Positions 50,301 through 63,451 of a stretch of DNA of 64,000 nucleotides are shown here, piece by piece. Each line of letters starts with the position of its first letter. Within the stretch, counting starts at the first letter, position 1. Origin of the DNA: Acanthaster planci (lineage: Eukaryota > Echinodermata > Asteroidea > Valvatida > Acanthasteridae); assembly GCF_001949145.1 (NCBI RefSeq), contig NW_019091355.1, positions 3,658,476 through 3,722,475 of the forward strand, given 5' to 3'. A model generated the notes under the pieces. That model did no database searches. It was not told the origin of the DNA and saw only the letters and a list, made by a program, of their open reading frames with translations. The translations under genes and the position numbers were made by a program.

Positions 50301-50979
50301 GCTGAACAGCATTTAACCCACACCAGAAGGCTTGCTCCGAGCCGGAGAGACAGAGAGAGAGAGTGTGCAGGGCTGATGCATTTACATCCCCGCTGAACCT
50401 ATTGAACGGAACTCATCTGGTGCAGAGAGTCGTGCTCTGAGTGAACTCAAATGTTAGTTTTTGCCAGACAGGCCAATTCAGAATCCTCTACACAGTGCCA
50501 CCATCATGCACCGCCCGGCCGTGCACTTTCCTCACTTCAGACCACTGTGCCAGTAACAGGCAACCATTAGCTCAGAGGGTCTCCGTACACACTACATTGC
50601 AAGAGCAAGGGAACTGTTTTTTTTGCCCCGTACGCCTGACACAGTGCAGTGGCTCCCCATTCACGGCCTTAATGGTCAGCCAAACCCGCGAAACAACTCT
50701 GTCAATAAAATGACGCCAAAAGCCTCCACGTCCAACTGAAGCTGGGGCATATCAAAGCAATGACTAATATGCTACTGCACTTAAATACGCCTCGGTGACA
50801 GTAAACGTTATCAGCATTTAGAGACAGGCTGCAAATGAATGGTGTTGAAATAAGGTGACAAAAAAAATTAAATCTAGAAATATCTGAATGGGAGTCAAGT
50901 GCACAAGCGTGAGTCCACAGATGATACTGAAAATTTGGGGAGGGGGGAAATTCCATCACAAATTTTGTATATATAAAGT
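47341..50979. other. Unique non-coding DNA
   Basis: No gene seen. There is an 8-bp stem hairpin at 47739-47760 (CCGGGTCT/AGACCCGG, 6-base loop). ACATGT palindromes lie at 48598-48612, 48647-48665 and 49904-49930. A CTCF-like match (11 of 13) is at 50130-50142 on the minus strand, and a short GA tract near 50350. Frames of 60-123 codons lack domains. Confidence 0.5.
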
Positions 50980-51025
50980 GAGAAATGAAAAGGGTAACAC
51001 TTGAGAAATGAAAAGGGTGACACTG
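50980..51025 (+). repeat. 23-bp tandem duplication
   Basis: Units 50980-51002 and 51003-51025 share GAGAAATGAAAAGGGT-A/G-ACACT with two differences. A local tandem duplication with no evident function. Confidence 0.75.
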
Positions 51026-54000
51026 GAAACCCCCCCCTCAACAAAGAAAGAGGATTCGGGGAAATGAATTGATAATTCTTCCTGACCTATGCTTTTCACG
51101 GACATGTAAATGTTGTACGAAAGACTACGACAGCAGGCCACGGCCGCACGAATGGATGGAACCAATGTTTCGCTGAGCACGGTGGGTTTTGTCACGCGTG
51201 GCATTAATTAACGCACCATATGAGATGAGAGGGGTCTTGGCAAGGCGTCCCGTCCCAGCCCATTGTGGCAGTCACATGCAGAGTCCAAACGTGCCCTCAA
51301 GAATGGACCGGTGAACTCAACCGTCAGATTTAACCCCTCATTCTCTTCACCACCCCGTCCCCTCGATATTTTTTGTCCCTTCCGCTTCTGCTCAAAAGAA
51401 AAAAAAAAAAAGCACCCGCCTGCTTCAAACAATAACGCTCACCGCTACAATGAGCAACGGCCAGGCCAACTCAAAGGGACCCTGTCCGTCCATCAAATCG
51501 TTTGCTCGGCACAAACAAAATCTCAGGAGACAATGTCCCTGGAACCGGGAGGGCCTTTGACACAAGGCGACCCCCCTTCTTCCATTCACAGCGCACGATC
51601 AGGAAGGCATCGGTAACTCAAAACTAAGTAAAGCCAGTGCACCGCACACACACACATACTACTCCTTGAATGTACAAAACCTTCCAGGTTTTTTGCAAGG
51701 AAAACAAAACAAGAGAAGAGACACACGCAAGGGGGTGCCCAAGAGTGTTTAGGTAGATAACAGATGGGAGGATTTCTTTTTTTGCTCTAGATTGGGGGAG
51801 AGCCACCATAAGACAGGGGGAAAGTGATGCCTGGCTGTCGCTGACAATGTTTCTTGAGCTGCTCTCATTGACGTCAAGGCCAAAACTCCCCCCCCCCAAA
51901 AAAAATGCAGAACACTACCTGCAGTCTTAAACTGTGGCATACATGTACTCAGGCCTACATGCTGGACACAGAGGCTGTCACCGAGCTATAATATAGGGTC
52001 AACGTGGCTAAATCCCATTCAGATTTTTTCTGTTTCTAGAAAGGCAGCAGTGAAAGGACAAACTTTCTAGGCAGTTAATATAAAGTTGTTGGAGCTCCTT
52101 TATTTCCATGGCCATCACGATTCATTACATGTGCAGCTCTGCACTAAATATTTAGTAAGAAACTAACACTATCAATAGAATAGATAGATGCAGATGCACA
52201 GGAGAATATTGGGACTCGTTACAAACTGTAGATGAAGTGTTGGATGACCAGATGCCTGTTCCATCTATTGTGGATCACGTAACGGAACTGTATTAACACC
52301 AAGTGAGGTTGTTTACTGTAAAAAAGCCAGACATTTGCCAATGCACTGCCACAAGGAATCAACATTTTAAGTGAGTATTTGCAGAAAAAAAATTAGATTT
52401 CTGGGTCTCAAAACTGGAGTAAATGAAACACAATTGCCTGGGTATATACATCCAGAAGTTATCAGCCTCCAAAGCTTTAAAAGACAAGTATGGTGCCAGT
52501 AGTAACAGATGGCATGATATTCCAAAAATCATGATTATACTATTGCAACTATTCAAACAAATTAACCATATGACGTTGGAACTAGGGCAAACCCGTTCAC
52601 ATTGAAAAATTATCAAGGATTCCCGTGAATAATTTAACAACTGCATTCATTACTGGGAAGAAAATGACCTTGAAGTACATGTAAATGAAAAGTTTTACTC
52701 TCAGTGTACATAAGTTTGATAGCCGTTTCTCTCTTTATTTCAATGAGTTCTGCCACTGAGACAGAGTGCAGGATGGTTGGCTGTCAGAGAGGCTCTACCT
52801 GTGCCTTTTGTCAGTCTTCCTGGGACAACACCTAGTTCTGAAGAATCAGGCCAGGGCAACCTGGACACTCCACCACTCTATGAAGTGAACACCTTTTGGT
52901 CAGAAGACAAACAACGCCACCGGTTTATCCCACAAAGGTAGAGTACCATACAGCAAAGCCTGTGCCCCTGATGTGCGGTTCTTGTGGTCTGCCCCAACAC
53001 AAAGCCAAGTTTCATGGAAAACTGACTGGGGCATTTAAGGAGGGGGGTACCTTAAGATGAAACCTGCTGCCCAATTAGGAAAATAAACAGGGTGAGAGGT
53101 CAGGAGCAAACCCGTCAATCATCCCTGTGGCCCCTTTGCAAAGGGGTGATGCCAAAGGTGGCCCCACTGAATTACACAATGAGCACTCTGCTTGTTTTCG
53201 GCCCTGTCTATTAACCTCTTACGGCCAACAATAGCACCGAAGTTAAGGCAAGGGGTGGTGTGTTGTTTAGACAGTAATTTGAATCATCTCTGTGAGTACA
53301 ATTCATCAAAAGCTCTAGGCAAGTGCACCCTAGGTTTCAAAAAACCTGGAATTCAATCTAAAAGAGATGGGCCTTTCTCCTGTCCCGTAACAGACTCTTA
53401 TTTTGCGGGCAGTTCAAGAAGAAAATCTGAGCCAGAAAAGTGCTTCAAAGCAGCAAGGAAAGGAAATTTTCAGGGCAACTGCTTTGCTCCAGTACAGGGT
53501 CAGCCCCATGATGAACCACCATAACAAACGGAGTACCATTCTGGAACACTGCTCAAAGGGGCCATTTTTGCAAAGACAAATACTCTGTCCGTCTGCCCTC
53601 TGACATACAGCCCCTTTAAAGAAGGGGGGATTTTTCAGCAAACAGTCACATAACACGAACACCAGCCACAAAGAGACACAGCCGATAACCTCCTCTAATG
53701 CCTGGCCAAGTCTCCACAGGCGACTAAACAACATCACATTTCCTTCAGTCAACACCAACGATCTCTCCGGGTGCAGTTTTTTTTTTTTTTTTTTGGTATA
53801 CCACGTCAATTTGCCCTCGATAAAAATCTACTGATATTACACAGATTTTCTTTTCTTCTCTCTTCGTTTTAATCAGTGGTGGGCGTGACCAGGAATCTTG
53901 GGGTTACATGTAGGTATGACTGAGGGCTCTGGATGGGGGAGGAGGGGAAGAGTGCCTACATTTTCAAGGGTACTGTAGGTACAGTGTATATTTGGGGTTG

Positions 54001-54420
54001 ACGTGTGCCAATTCCAAGTTATCTTGCTTTGAGCGGCATTGTTACTACATGAAGTCCTTGTGGACACTTCGCTTGCACATGTTCCATGGTCCGGTTAATT
54101 TTTAATCCCTGTCCTCAAAAGCAGCCAATGCCAAGCAGAGGTTCAGTGCTCACACAGAGACACAACACCTGCACGATAAATTGGAAGCAAACCATAGGTC
54201 CCTAATTTCCACACAAACACAAAATAACTTCAATCAATTCTCATGGAGTGCAAGTGATACCAAGGGCATCCTACAAGTTTAGAATACACAGTACATGTTT
54301 TACTTTAGTTAGGATTTTTTATGACAATAAGTATTAAAATAAGCTACAACAAAGTAAATAAAAACAAAACTCTGACTTTGATTTTACCACCCACATGTGA
54401 ATGTCCTGTTGTCGCATAGG
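51026..54420. other. Unique non-coding DNA
   Basis: No gene seen. There is a CRE-like TTGACGTCAA at 51869-51878, a C10 tract at 51888-51897, and an 18-base T tract near 53777-53794. A perfect 16-bp palindrome CCCCTTTGCAAAGGGG lies at 53131-53146, inside a stretch (53020-53210) that could be regulatory. The 131-codon minus frame at 53414-53809 crosses the T tract and has no domain. Confidence 0.5.
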
Positions 54421-54610
54421 GATCAGCCAGTCCATTTATAGCATTTCATTACCTGACGGCCTAATGTGGTCGGGGGGAACAGCTAAAAAAAAAAAATACC
54501 GGTAACTACGCATGAAGTTAATTAAAATTGATTTTCAGAGGCCGTCTCATTCGATTAATTAATCTGTTTTGGTGTTAGGCATTCAATTTGTTTTCTCCCA
54601 TGTGAGAAAG
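54421..54610. promoter_or_regulatory. Candidate cis-regulatory element
   Basis: Contains the perfect 12-bp palindrome GATTAATTAATC at 54553-54564, a paired-class type arrangement of homeodomain half-sites, plus GTTAATTAAAATTGATT just upstream at about 54518-54534. An A12 tract at 54485-54496 interrupts it. Confidence 0.28.
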
Positions 54611-54779
54611 TCTACATTAACAAGGCATGGAGGCCATCCACTCCATTTTGCTATTGCTACCGGTTCACGTACAGTATGTGTGGTTGGTAACCAGGGACTT
54701 CAATGCACCTTTGTACATGTAACTGAAGGTGCATGATTCAGCTTTGATTGGAGTGTGAACAGCAGGCTTATGCACGTCA

Positions 54780-57090
54780 TTCTTTGAAGATCATTTATAT
54801 GTACATGTACATGTATGCTACAACAAGCTTATACTGTACTTAAACATGCACACATATGGTACATGTACATGTACAGTTGTGTAGGCCTACATGTACGACT
54901 TCTTCAGCTTTTCTAATTCTGTGATTTGATTTTATTGTAAATTTTCTGGTATTGTGAAAATTTAAAGGCTAGAGTACTTGGTGCCATCACAAACAACATT
55001 TGTAGTATGTAATGCTAAGTTTCATTCAGCAGAATTTTGTGATCTGAACGGAGTTTTAGAGTGTGCCCTGTTGGTCGCGGGGACCAGACAGCATTTTACA
55101 AAGCAATGTGTACAGTGTACCTGTACACCAGCCAAGCCCCTGCTACCAAGTTCACTGTCTGCTGCACTTGCCCTGCAAGCTGGCAAACTGGGGGTCGTCA
55201 GATGCACCCACAAAACACAGCACACACACAAACAAATGGAGGAGGCCCGGTTGGCAGCCCAGGGGGGTCAGGGGTCAGCCCCATTGAGTCTTCAAGCACA
55301 GCTATGTCAACAAAACAATGCACTGGGACAATTTTAGCGGCATGGTGGGGTCTTTTAACAGCACACAGGCTCCTGTTGACACAAAACTCCGGGGCAAAAA
55401 GGAATGAAAGCTGCCCAGAGAAAAAGAGAATGAAAAAAAAAAAGTGGGGAGAAGTGAAAAGCTGGCACTATTTTGGGGCTCAATGTTAAAAATTAACAAT
55501 GCACTTTATTACTCACTGGCAAATGACATTGCCAGTAGGTTGGGTTACAGTCGTTCAAAAGCCCAATCAAAACCACCGGATGTTCAAACGTAAAATGTCA
55601 TACATGCTAGATTCTCGAAACAAAACACCATAACCAATTTGTGGGGGGAGGGGATGGTTTGGAGGTTTTAAACGCTCGTTCAGACAAAATGAAGCCGACA
55701 GTCATGAACTTTGAACATTTAAACCAGGATTGGGATCAAGGCCTGGGATGATTTGGGTGACTTTGGAACCTGTCCTGTCACACAGATAAATAACAGCATG
55801 TACATATAGGCCATTCCACGACTGCCTTAAAGGATTTTCATTTTTTTTTTTCAACATGACACATTTAAATGCTGATTGTGTCAATTCATAAAGCCTGCCC
55901 TGACACAAAAGAGTATCCCGATACATACATGTACATGCAGTGTGCATGCATGGTTTCTCCACAATGAAATCTCGGCTCAGTAGTAAAGCTCAGTTCCCCT
56001 ACGTAATTTTTTCTTTCTTTTTTTTTTTTTAATCAAAATCTGACATCCAGACAGCTGGACCGGTTCAGGCCACCAATCAATCAAGTGACAAAAATTCATG
56101 TTATCTCTGGAGAGCTTTGTGTGCCAGGCCGGAGTTAATTCACAGATCACGATTACACCTCCCTGTCACTCATTTTTTTTCCCCCTTTCCCCGTTAATTT
56201 GAAGAAAAGAAATACTGGTGCACATGTACATGTACAAAGCCAAACAAGCTTTCCCAGGAAGCGAGGAACAAACAAATTCCCATTACGCAGGACAACGTGT
56301 CTGACAAAACTCTGAACACTTTTACTGAGATTTTTTCATGCGGTTGAGTGTAAATCTTCCCGTAAACTGTGAAAAAGATTTTCATCTTTCTGGCCACTGT
56401 TATCTGGGAGCGGGTCAAAAAACAAAAAACAATTGGTGCCCTAAAAAGGGATCGACAAGCATGCATCCAAAACAGATGATCAGAAAATCCTTGGTTTTGT
56501 TGAGTAGCAAAATAGCGAATCGACTGCCTGATTATTTGCAGTACAATTCAATGGTCAACATGTGGCACATTGAATGGCACACTCCAGGAAATGATATCTA
56601 TCACCTCACACTTTCACGTTTAGGGCAGCTTCCCCGCCAACAATGGCTACCAGGTTGACAGACCACTTTAGACCAATCACGGTGCCTGACAAGGCATGGG
56701 AAGAAAACTTTCTGCATGCTCATGCCTGAACTTCTGCTGTCAGTCAGCAGAGACAACTTTCCTCTGGATTTCTTGGCTCGGTACATGTACTTTCAACCGA
56801 ACTTTCCATTGGGATACACTGGGTACCCATTGGGCAAGCCTTCTTTCACAAAGAATATGGATGGCTACCCATTTGTGCAATCCAAGACAATGGCCCATTG
56901 TCAGTAACTTCCGATGAACCTGCCATACTCAGTTCCATAAAGCAGAGGTACCGTACAGTGTATAGTCTGCACCTACACATGTACGTGTACATGTATGCAT
57001 GTACAACAATGTATACTGAACAAGTATGTGTGTACGTGTGCATTGTGCATTTTACATGTGTACAACTGGAATACATGTACATGTAATCCC
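54780..57090. repeat. Cluster of ACATGT palindromic repeats
   Basis: Overlapping ACATGT/TGTACA units occur at 54798-54815, 54858-54874, 55927-55938, 56221-56236, 56779-56791, 56977-57004 and 57071-57084. TGTAGGCCTACA, another 12-bp palindrome, is at 54880-54891. These short palindromic tracts are dispersed through the window but densest here. They fit a genome-wide simple-repeat habit more than a discrete element. Confidence 0.6.
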
Positions 57091-59477
57091 TGGGTCTGGC
57101 GCCTAAAACAGCCTTGAATGACCCAAACAACCTTTACAGAGTACACAGTCCTATGACAGTCTTGGCATCAGGTTTTGCGTGATTTCCACGACTTCAATGT
57201 CGTGGAATCCACCTCTGGAAAGTGCACTGAACTTGCAAGTCCCAGTTTTAAGCAAACTTATTTCTATTTTCACAAAAACATTTCCTGTACCCAGTAGTTT
57301 CCTGTAAAATGTAGCACACACATGTATATATAATAGTGACGTCGTAAATGGACGTCTCTGCTGAAGTCTGGCTCCAGTGACACCTGTCCATGTGAAGGTA
57401 GTTACTGGTACAGGTACATGTAAGAAGTCATACCTGTACATAACGGTACCCTGTGCGTGGTGCATACTTTCTGTTGAGAAAATTCCGCATCTGAGGTGTC
57501 CAACTGAGCTTTGTATTCAACTACAAGCATTACATTTCATTCTGAAGACACCACAATTTTTCAGGCTGCCTGCACTGAATTCCAAATGCAAGATTACAGA
57601 TGTGTATGGCGGCACCCATTTGTTTGGTCAAAATGCCTAGAAAATTCCACCGTATTTCTACAGTCAACTTTCACAATGGCTAATGACATGAGAGTTGCAC
57701 AGTACTACGAACCCATGATGTTTATAAATATGTATCTGCACAAAAGTGAAATGTGCAAAATTTCTTTAATTTCAAAGCTCAATAATTTTCAATTCATGTT
57801 CTTTCACTTTACACCACAACAGCGCTTTTGTCAATGAACAGAAGTCAGAATCCTAATACCATTGCTCCAAATGGATGCGATATTTATTCTTCTAACAAAG
57901 ACAATGAAAGGCCTGCCGTTAAACCCCAGGCAAATGTTTCCCAGACCTGTTTTACCCAATTTATATTTGCACGACTGGAATAGTCTTTCAAAATGCAACA
58001 GACAACAAACAGAAAAACCACACCTCACAACTATGAAAAAAAAAATGAAAAATGGAGCAAGCGTGTGGTCGACACCAAATGTCATGAATGCAAACTTTCA
58101 GTTCCATTGCTTTTGATAAATTGCGTCTGGCAGGCTGGTCAATATAAACAAACAAACACTAGCGAGGGAGGGAGTCGAGGGAAAGATGCAGAAATCGCTA
58201 GGCACAGGGGCTGGCATCGCAGCAATGCCACTGGTGCGCGCGCGGCCATGTCCGTGGCCGGGAAAATATTTAATAAAACAAAACACTTGTGGTCCACCAT
58301 GAATGTGGGTCTCCGATTAAAGTTTAAACAGCCCTACAAGGGGTGGAGCGACTGTTTTCTTCTATGCGGAAATGTGTTAATTTATGTGGGAAATTTTCTG
58401 TCAAGTGATGCATGTTTGGTCAGAACGTTCATGTATAAGTGAACAATACACAAAGATTTTTTGCGGACGACTGTTCTGAAGTACACGTGGCACACTTTAA
58501 AGCGAGATGAACACAAACATGCAGTGACGTAATGAGGAAAGGTACCTGTGGCATTGCACAGAAAGCACTCAGTGAGATACAGAAAGGACCAGTCTACATT
58601 TTCATGACAAGTTCTTTATTCGGACACCACATCACACATGTTGGCATTCACTGGCCCATTTCACTCCAGTATAGCGGCCCGATTATCCTTGACTAGCTTC
58701 TGCCAAAGCTCCACTCTCTCTCAACCGCCACACGTAATTCCAGCCAGATTGGACCCAACAACATGTAACAATCAAGGTTATTGCCATCCATCAGGAGAAT
58801 TCTCAACCTTCTACACCTGTGACATTGCTCAGGTTTGCTGGGCAACCTCTCTAGAGGACCAGTACATGTGTGGGAAACCCATCGGTCTCCAGGACTGGGA
58901 GCCAGACAAGAATATGCACACGGCCATCCAACAGGTGTCCGGAACACCTCGAAGAGATGATCAAACACTGGCCTTGCTGAATCCTGTGACTTGCTAACAG
59001 TGCATTTTGTCTTCAACAATCCAGTAAGCTCACCAGGAAGCATAATTTAAATTTGGGGTACCCAACATGGCAAAGACCCTGAGAGGCTGAGGAGTGACCA
59101 CACCAGGTACTGCCAACTCCCTCTTAACTTACCACCCCCCCCAACCTACAGTCGTATTGAGGCTGCAGGCACCCGCACGTGACCTGGTGGCATAACGCTA
59201 CTGTAGTTAGCGCAGCGACGACATCAGTCAGGCAAGGGGTGTCGGTGTCAGACTTGAGCTGACGTGGGGGAGTGGCGAGAGGTGCTCTGTCCCGCTGTGC
59301 TTTAAGCACCAGGTGCCCCGGATGGAATGTCCTCAATTCATCAACTGTGTCTGCGCTGGAATATGTGGTGCACTTCTTCCCTGAACACGCACCAAACTCA
59401 TGTTTGTTTGACGTGGACATACAGCAAGTTGCAGCCGGTTTTTCAAGTCAATAAACCTTTTCAAACTTCCTTAGTAG
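57091..59477. other. Unique non-coding DNA up to the gap
   Basis: A 9-bp stem hairpin lies at 57184-57207. Bases 58180-58270 are CpG-rich with a CGGCCA/TGGCCG stem near 58239-58262. The 149-codon frame at 57993-58442 and the opposing frames at 58638-59043 were examined: the latter have spaced cysteines but match no domain I know. A cryptic exon is possible but not supported. Confidence 0.45.
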
Positions 59478-60294
59478 NNNNNNNNNNNNNNNNNNNNNNN
59501 NNNNNNNNNNNNNNNNNNNNNNNNNNNNNNNNNNNNNNNNNNNNNNNNNNNNNNNNNNNNNNNNNNNNNNNNNNNNNNNNNNNNNNNNNNNNNNNNNNNN
59601 NNNNNNNNNNNNNNNNNNNNNNNNNNNNNNNNNNNNNNNNNNNNNNNNNNNNNNNNNNNNNNNNNNNNNNNNNNNNNNNNNNNNNNNNNNNNNNNNNNNN
59701 NNNNNNNNNNNNNNNNNNNNNNNNNNNNNNNNNNNNNNNNNNNNNNNNNNNNNNNNNNNNNNNNNNNNNNNNNNNNNNNNNNNNNNNNNNNNNNNNNNNN
59801 NNNNNNNNNNNNNNNNNNNNNNNNNNNNNNNNNNNNNNNNNNNNNNNNNNNNNNNNNNNNNNNNNNNNNNNNNNNNNNNNNNNNNNNNNNNNNNNNNNNN
59901 NNNNNNNNNNNNNNNNNNNNNNNNNNNNNNNNNNNNNNNNNNNNNNNNNNNNNNNNNNNNNNNNNNNNNNNNNNNNNNNNNNNNNNNNNNNNNNNNNNNN
60001 NNNNNNNNNNNNNNNNNNNNNNNNNNNNNNNNNNNNNNNNNNNNNNNNNNNNNNNNNNNNNNNNNNNNNNNNNNNNNNNNNNNNNNNNNNNNNNNNNNNN
60101 NNNNNNNNNNNNNNNNNNNNNNNNNNNNNNNNNNNNNNNNNNNNNNNNNNNNNNNNNNNNNNNNNNNNNNNNNNNNNNNNNNNNNNNNNNNNNNNNNNNN
60201 NNNNNNNNNNNNNNNNNNNNNNNNNNNNNNNNNNNNNNNNNNNNNNNNNNNNNNNNNNNNNNNNNNNNNNNNNNNNNNNNNNNNNNNNNNNNNN
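59478..60294. other. Assembly gap (817 N)
   Basis: An unbroken run of N. The left edge ends in TTAGTAG and the right edge begins TAGAAGG. There is no homology between the edges that would suggest a collapsed tandem repeat. Open frames crossing it are artefacts. Confidence 0.98.
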
Positions 60295-62580
60295 TAGAAG
60301 GAGACAGTCATGATATGTTTACACTTTATTCGCAAAAAAAAATTATCCAGCTCCCTCACCCTTGAACCTTGCCAGTAGAAAGGTTTCTGTTTGTGGGTTC
60401 AACCTCACCATTAAAAAAAAAAAGGTTTTCTAGAAAAAAAAAAAAACGGATGATCCAAATGGATTATCTCCTTGAAAACTAACAATCTTCTGGCTGCAGG
60501 ATCCTGGATTTGAAATGCAACATAATCTAAATTCTAGCACTCCAAACACCAAGGTGTAAACAAATGACAAAAGTACAAATCCATTGTCTGGGGATACCTG
60601 CACCCACAGTGGGATAATCTGAAATGGACACAGAGTCTCTTTTACACAGTGAGTAAGGTGTCAGGAAATGCTGGGGGCCATTTGATTTCCTCGTCATACA
60701 TCAATGCAGATATACCATAACAACAAACATACATGTATCTGTGCACGAGAACAGTTCGCACATGGGCTCAATTGGGCCTACGGCGAAGGGTCGTGATCAC
60801 CTGATCTCAACGTGATCTACTGTGAATTTATGAAAATCATCGGCAGGAATATTGTCTATCCTTGTTCCATGTCCTGCAATTTGGCCACAGAGAGACACGT
60901 ATTCACCATTTAAGGTTAGTATCGTCCTTCTCACCAACATTTTTAAAAAGATATTATTTCATGCCCCAATCTTGGCCTAGCTGAGCCATTTTTTAATGGG
61001 ATCAGATCCCATAAAATGAGTCTCGGAAACACTTCTCCATCATATATTTTCCCAATACAAAAGAGAGAATGTTGTAAGCTCTGTCTTGATTCAATCCTCA
61101 GTTTGTGCATCCAAATGTCAAATAAAACTACATTTTATTGCAAACATAAATGACACTGCCAATTTAGTTTTGGAAATATTGTAGTTATGTCCAATACGTC
61201 TGTCGCAGGTCATAAAATTTGAGGATTATTCTCGACAGGATGTACTGAAACAAACAGTGTGTACGAAGGGCAGGTGTTTTATTGAGGTGTATACTCGCCC
61301 TCAACAAGTTCAAAGAACTCTGGCCTTCTATCAATATTATGCTTCACCAGCCAAGCTCACTTTTTTTTTCTTTTCTTCTCAGCGACTGAAAATGGCTCAT
61401 GTTGGGTGTCGACGCACAAGACAAATGCTTCCAGACTTCACTGAAAGAAGGCTGGCATCTTGTTCCAAAATTTCCAAACAAGGTGTCAGTGCAGATTAGA
61501 GAAATCAAAGTCCGGAACCAGACACAGTGCTTCCCGTGAGTTGAACAAGAAAAATATTTTTTAGGGGGATTCTTAGTTAAAAATGAACCATTTCATTTCA
61601 CGCACATCTCCGTAAAACGTCCACTGCACAACCACAGGCCACATATGGGCCAACTTCATTTTTCTACCATGCTAGCAGGACTTTCACACTAACTAGCAAC
61701 TTCAGCTTTGAAACACTGTAGACATATGTACGCTTTTTCCCAAATGGAATCATCAATATTCTTCATGCAACATACGCAATTCATATCAAAAGGCACAAGC
61801 CCCAAACTAGCCATTTTTTTTAACCACAGTTACAAAACTGAGCAGTCAATCATTTATCCCTTCATTGTTTACAAGCACAAGCAACCAAAATGTAAGGGGA
61901 CACATTTTAAATGGGAACCAGTTCAAAAAATATGGGACTGGGTATCCCAAACTACATGTAGCTGTCAAGATCATTTCTTAACATTTTAGAAGGGAGAGGG
62001 AAAGGCTTTGAATGGTTTTAGTGGAGACATTAGAAATTAAAATCATGCCAGATGGAATGTCCAAAACGAAGTTCATGTTTATGTGCATTAGCAGTGAATG
62101 TTTGGGGTAAAATGGAATGAACAATTTGAACACATTATTTTATGCAGTACACTTGTTCCTCTTTATATTTAAATATGGGTTTCTTTTATGGGTACCCGAG
62201 TGGAAATGCTTACTTCAATGGAGGACACTACCCAGTTCTGACACTACTTTACCATTAAATGCACACCACCAACCAGTATGTCGACCTCTTTGCGACAAAG
62301 TGTACTGTAGAACTCTCCTACTTGACTTTACCATCAAAGACAAATCGCACAGTTTCATCTTTTGAACAAATGGTAAGATCAGGCATGAACCTTAAGCATG
62401 CTCTTCAAAAACCAAGTTCAACTTCAAGCGATTTAATGCAATAAAAACAGCCAATGTGGTTTTCTAGTTAACAAGGGTCGAGTGATCATGTAATAAATAT
62501 CAAAAAACCTGTCTGGCCTTGGCACATAGATACTGATTTGGAATGTTTTTCACACGTGTGTGGGAGAAAGATAAAAAAAA

Positions 62581-62601
62581 TAATAATAATAATAATAATA
62601 A
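62581..62601 (+). repeat. (TAA)n microsatellite
   Basis: Seven TAA units preceded by an A tract. Confidence 0.85.
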
Positions 62602-63441
62602 AAATGACGACTGCGATCCTCTTGCATCCCCCCTCCCCCCACACACAAATCTTGTGCATGCTTTCTTGTTCATCCATCTGGATAACTCTCCAGAGTGTGA
62701 CGGCTGCCTGAAGAATTTCCATTAAGTGTGTGTGGCTATTATGGGATTTTTTTTTTTTTTACCTCTTTGATTCACGGCAGACATGGGGAAAACGCAAACT
62801 GGAAAACAGCCTCTGTGCAATTGCCATGAGCCGGCACTAGAAGTAGTGACAATTGCTCTTGTATCATCCTGCTTATTTTGTGCATACAAGGCAACGATTT
62901 GTTTCGTACCATTTTTTTGCTTTCGTATGGACAGATATGCAAGCAGGGCAGAATCTGTGTCTTCTTATTCTGCTCTGTTAGTAAAGGTTTTTATGTTATG
63001 ACTAGCACACAGCCAAGGTCTTTTTACGAAAACTGGTTGAGGACATCTGACAGAGAAGGCAAATTGGCTCTCCTCGTGTCTTTGCCAGGTGCTCACATGA
63101 AAATGGCCAGCTTGCCCAATAGGTAATTAGGCATTTCACAATGCTCTCATTTCTGGGGGCGAGAATCTCAATCTCTAAATGCGAGCGTTCGTTACCATTA
63201 GCACCCTGTTCCTATAATAAGGAAACAAAGTCCACTTTCTCAAACTAACATTTTGACCTTAAGGAACCATTAGTCAATCCTGATAGGCCTAGTTTAGGTA
63301 AATTTTGACAATATTTAACCCCAACACTCCCAAATCCTCCAATTTCAATACTATTTTACATAAACTTACTTAAACTTAGGGTTAAACAAGAAAACTTCAA
63401 ATTTCTAACTCGAGTTTGGCAAAAGACAACCACTCAGTCCG

Positions 63442-63451
63442 ATGACGTCAT
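63442..63451. promoter_or_regulatory. CRE/ATF palindrome ATGACGTCAT
   Basis: Second full CREB/ATF-type palindrome, sharing a 16-base exact match with the one at 37949-37964. Motif evidence only. Confidence 0.33.

Noticed and set aside
57993-58442. 149-codon plus-strand open frame, the longest outside the gap
   Set aside because: It crosses an A9 tract, has no recognisable domain and no supporting splice or promoter context.
59327-60359. Frames of 303-328 codons on both strands
   Set aside because: They span the run of N and are artefacts of the gap.
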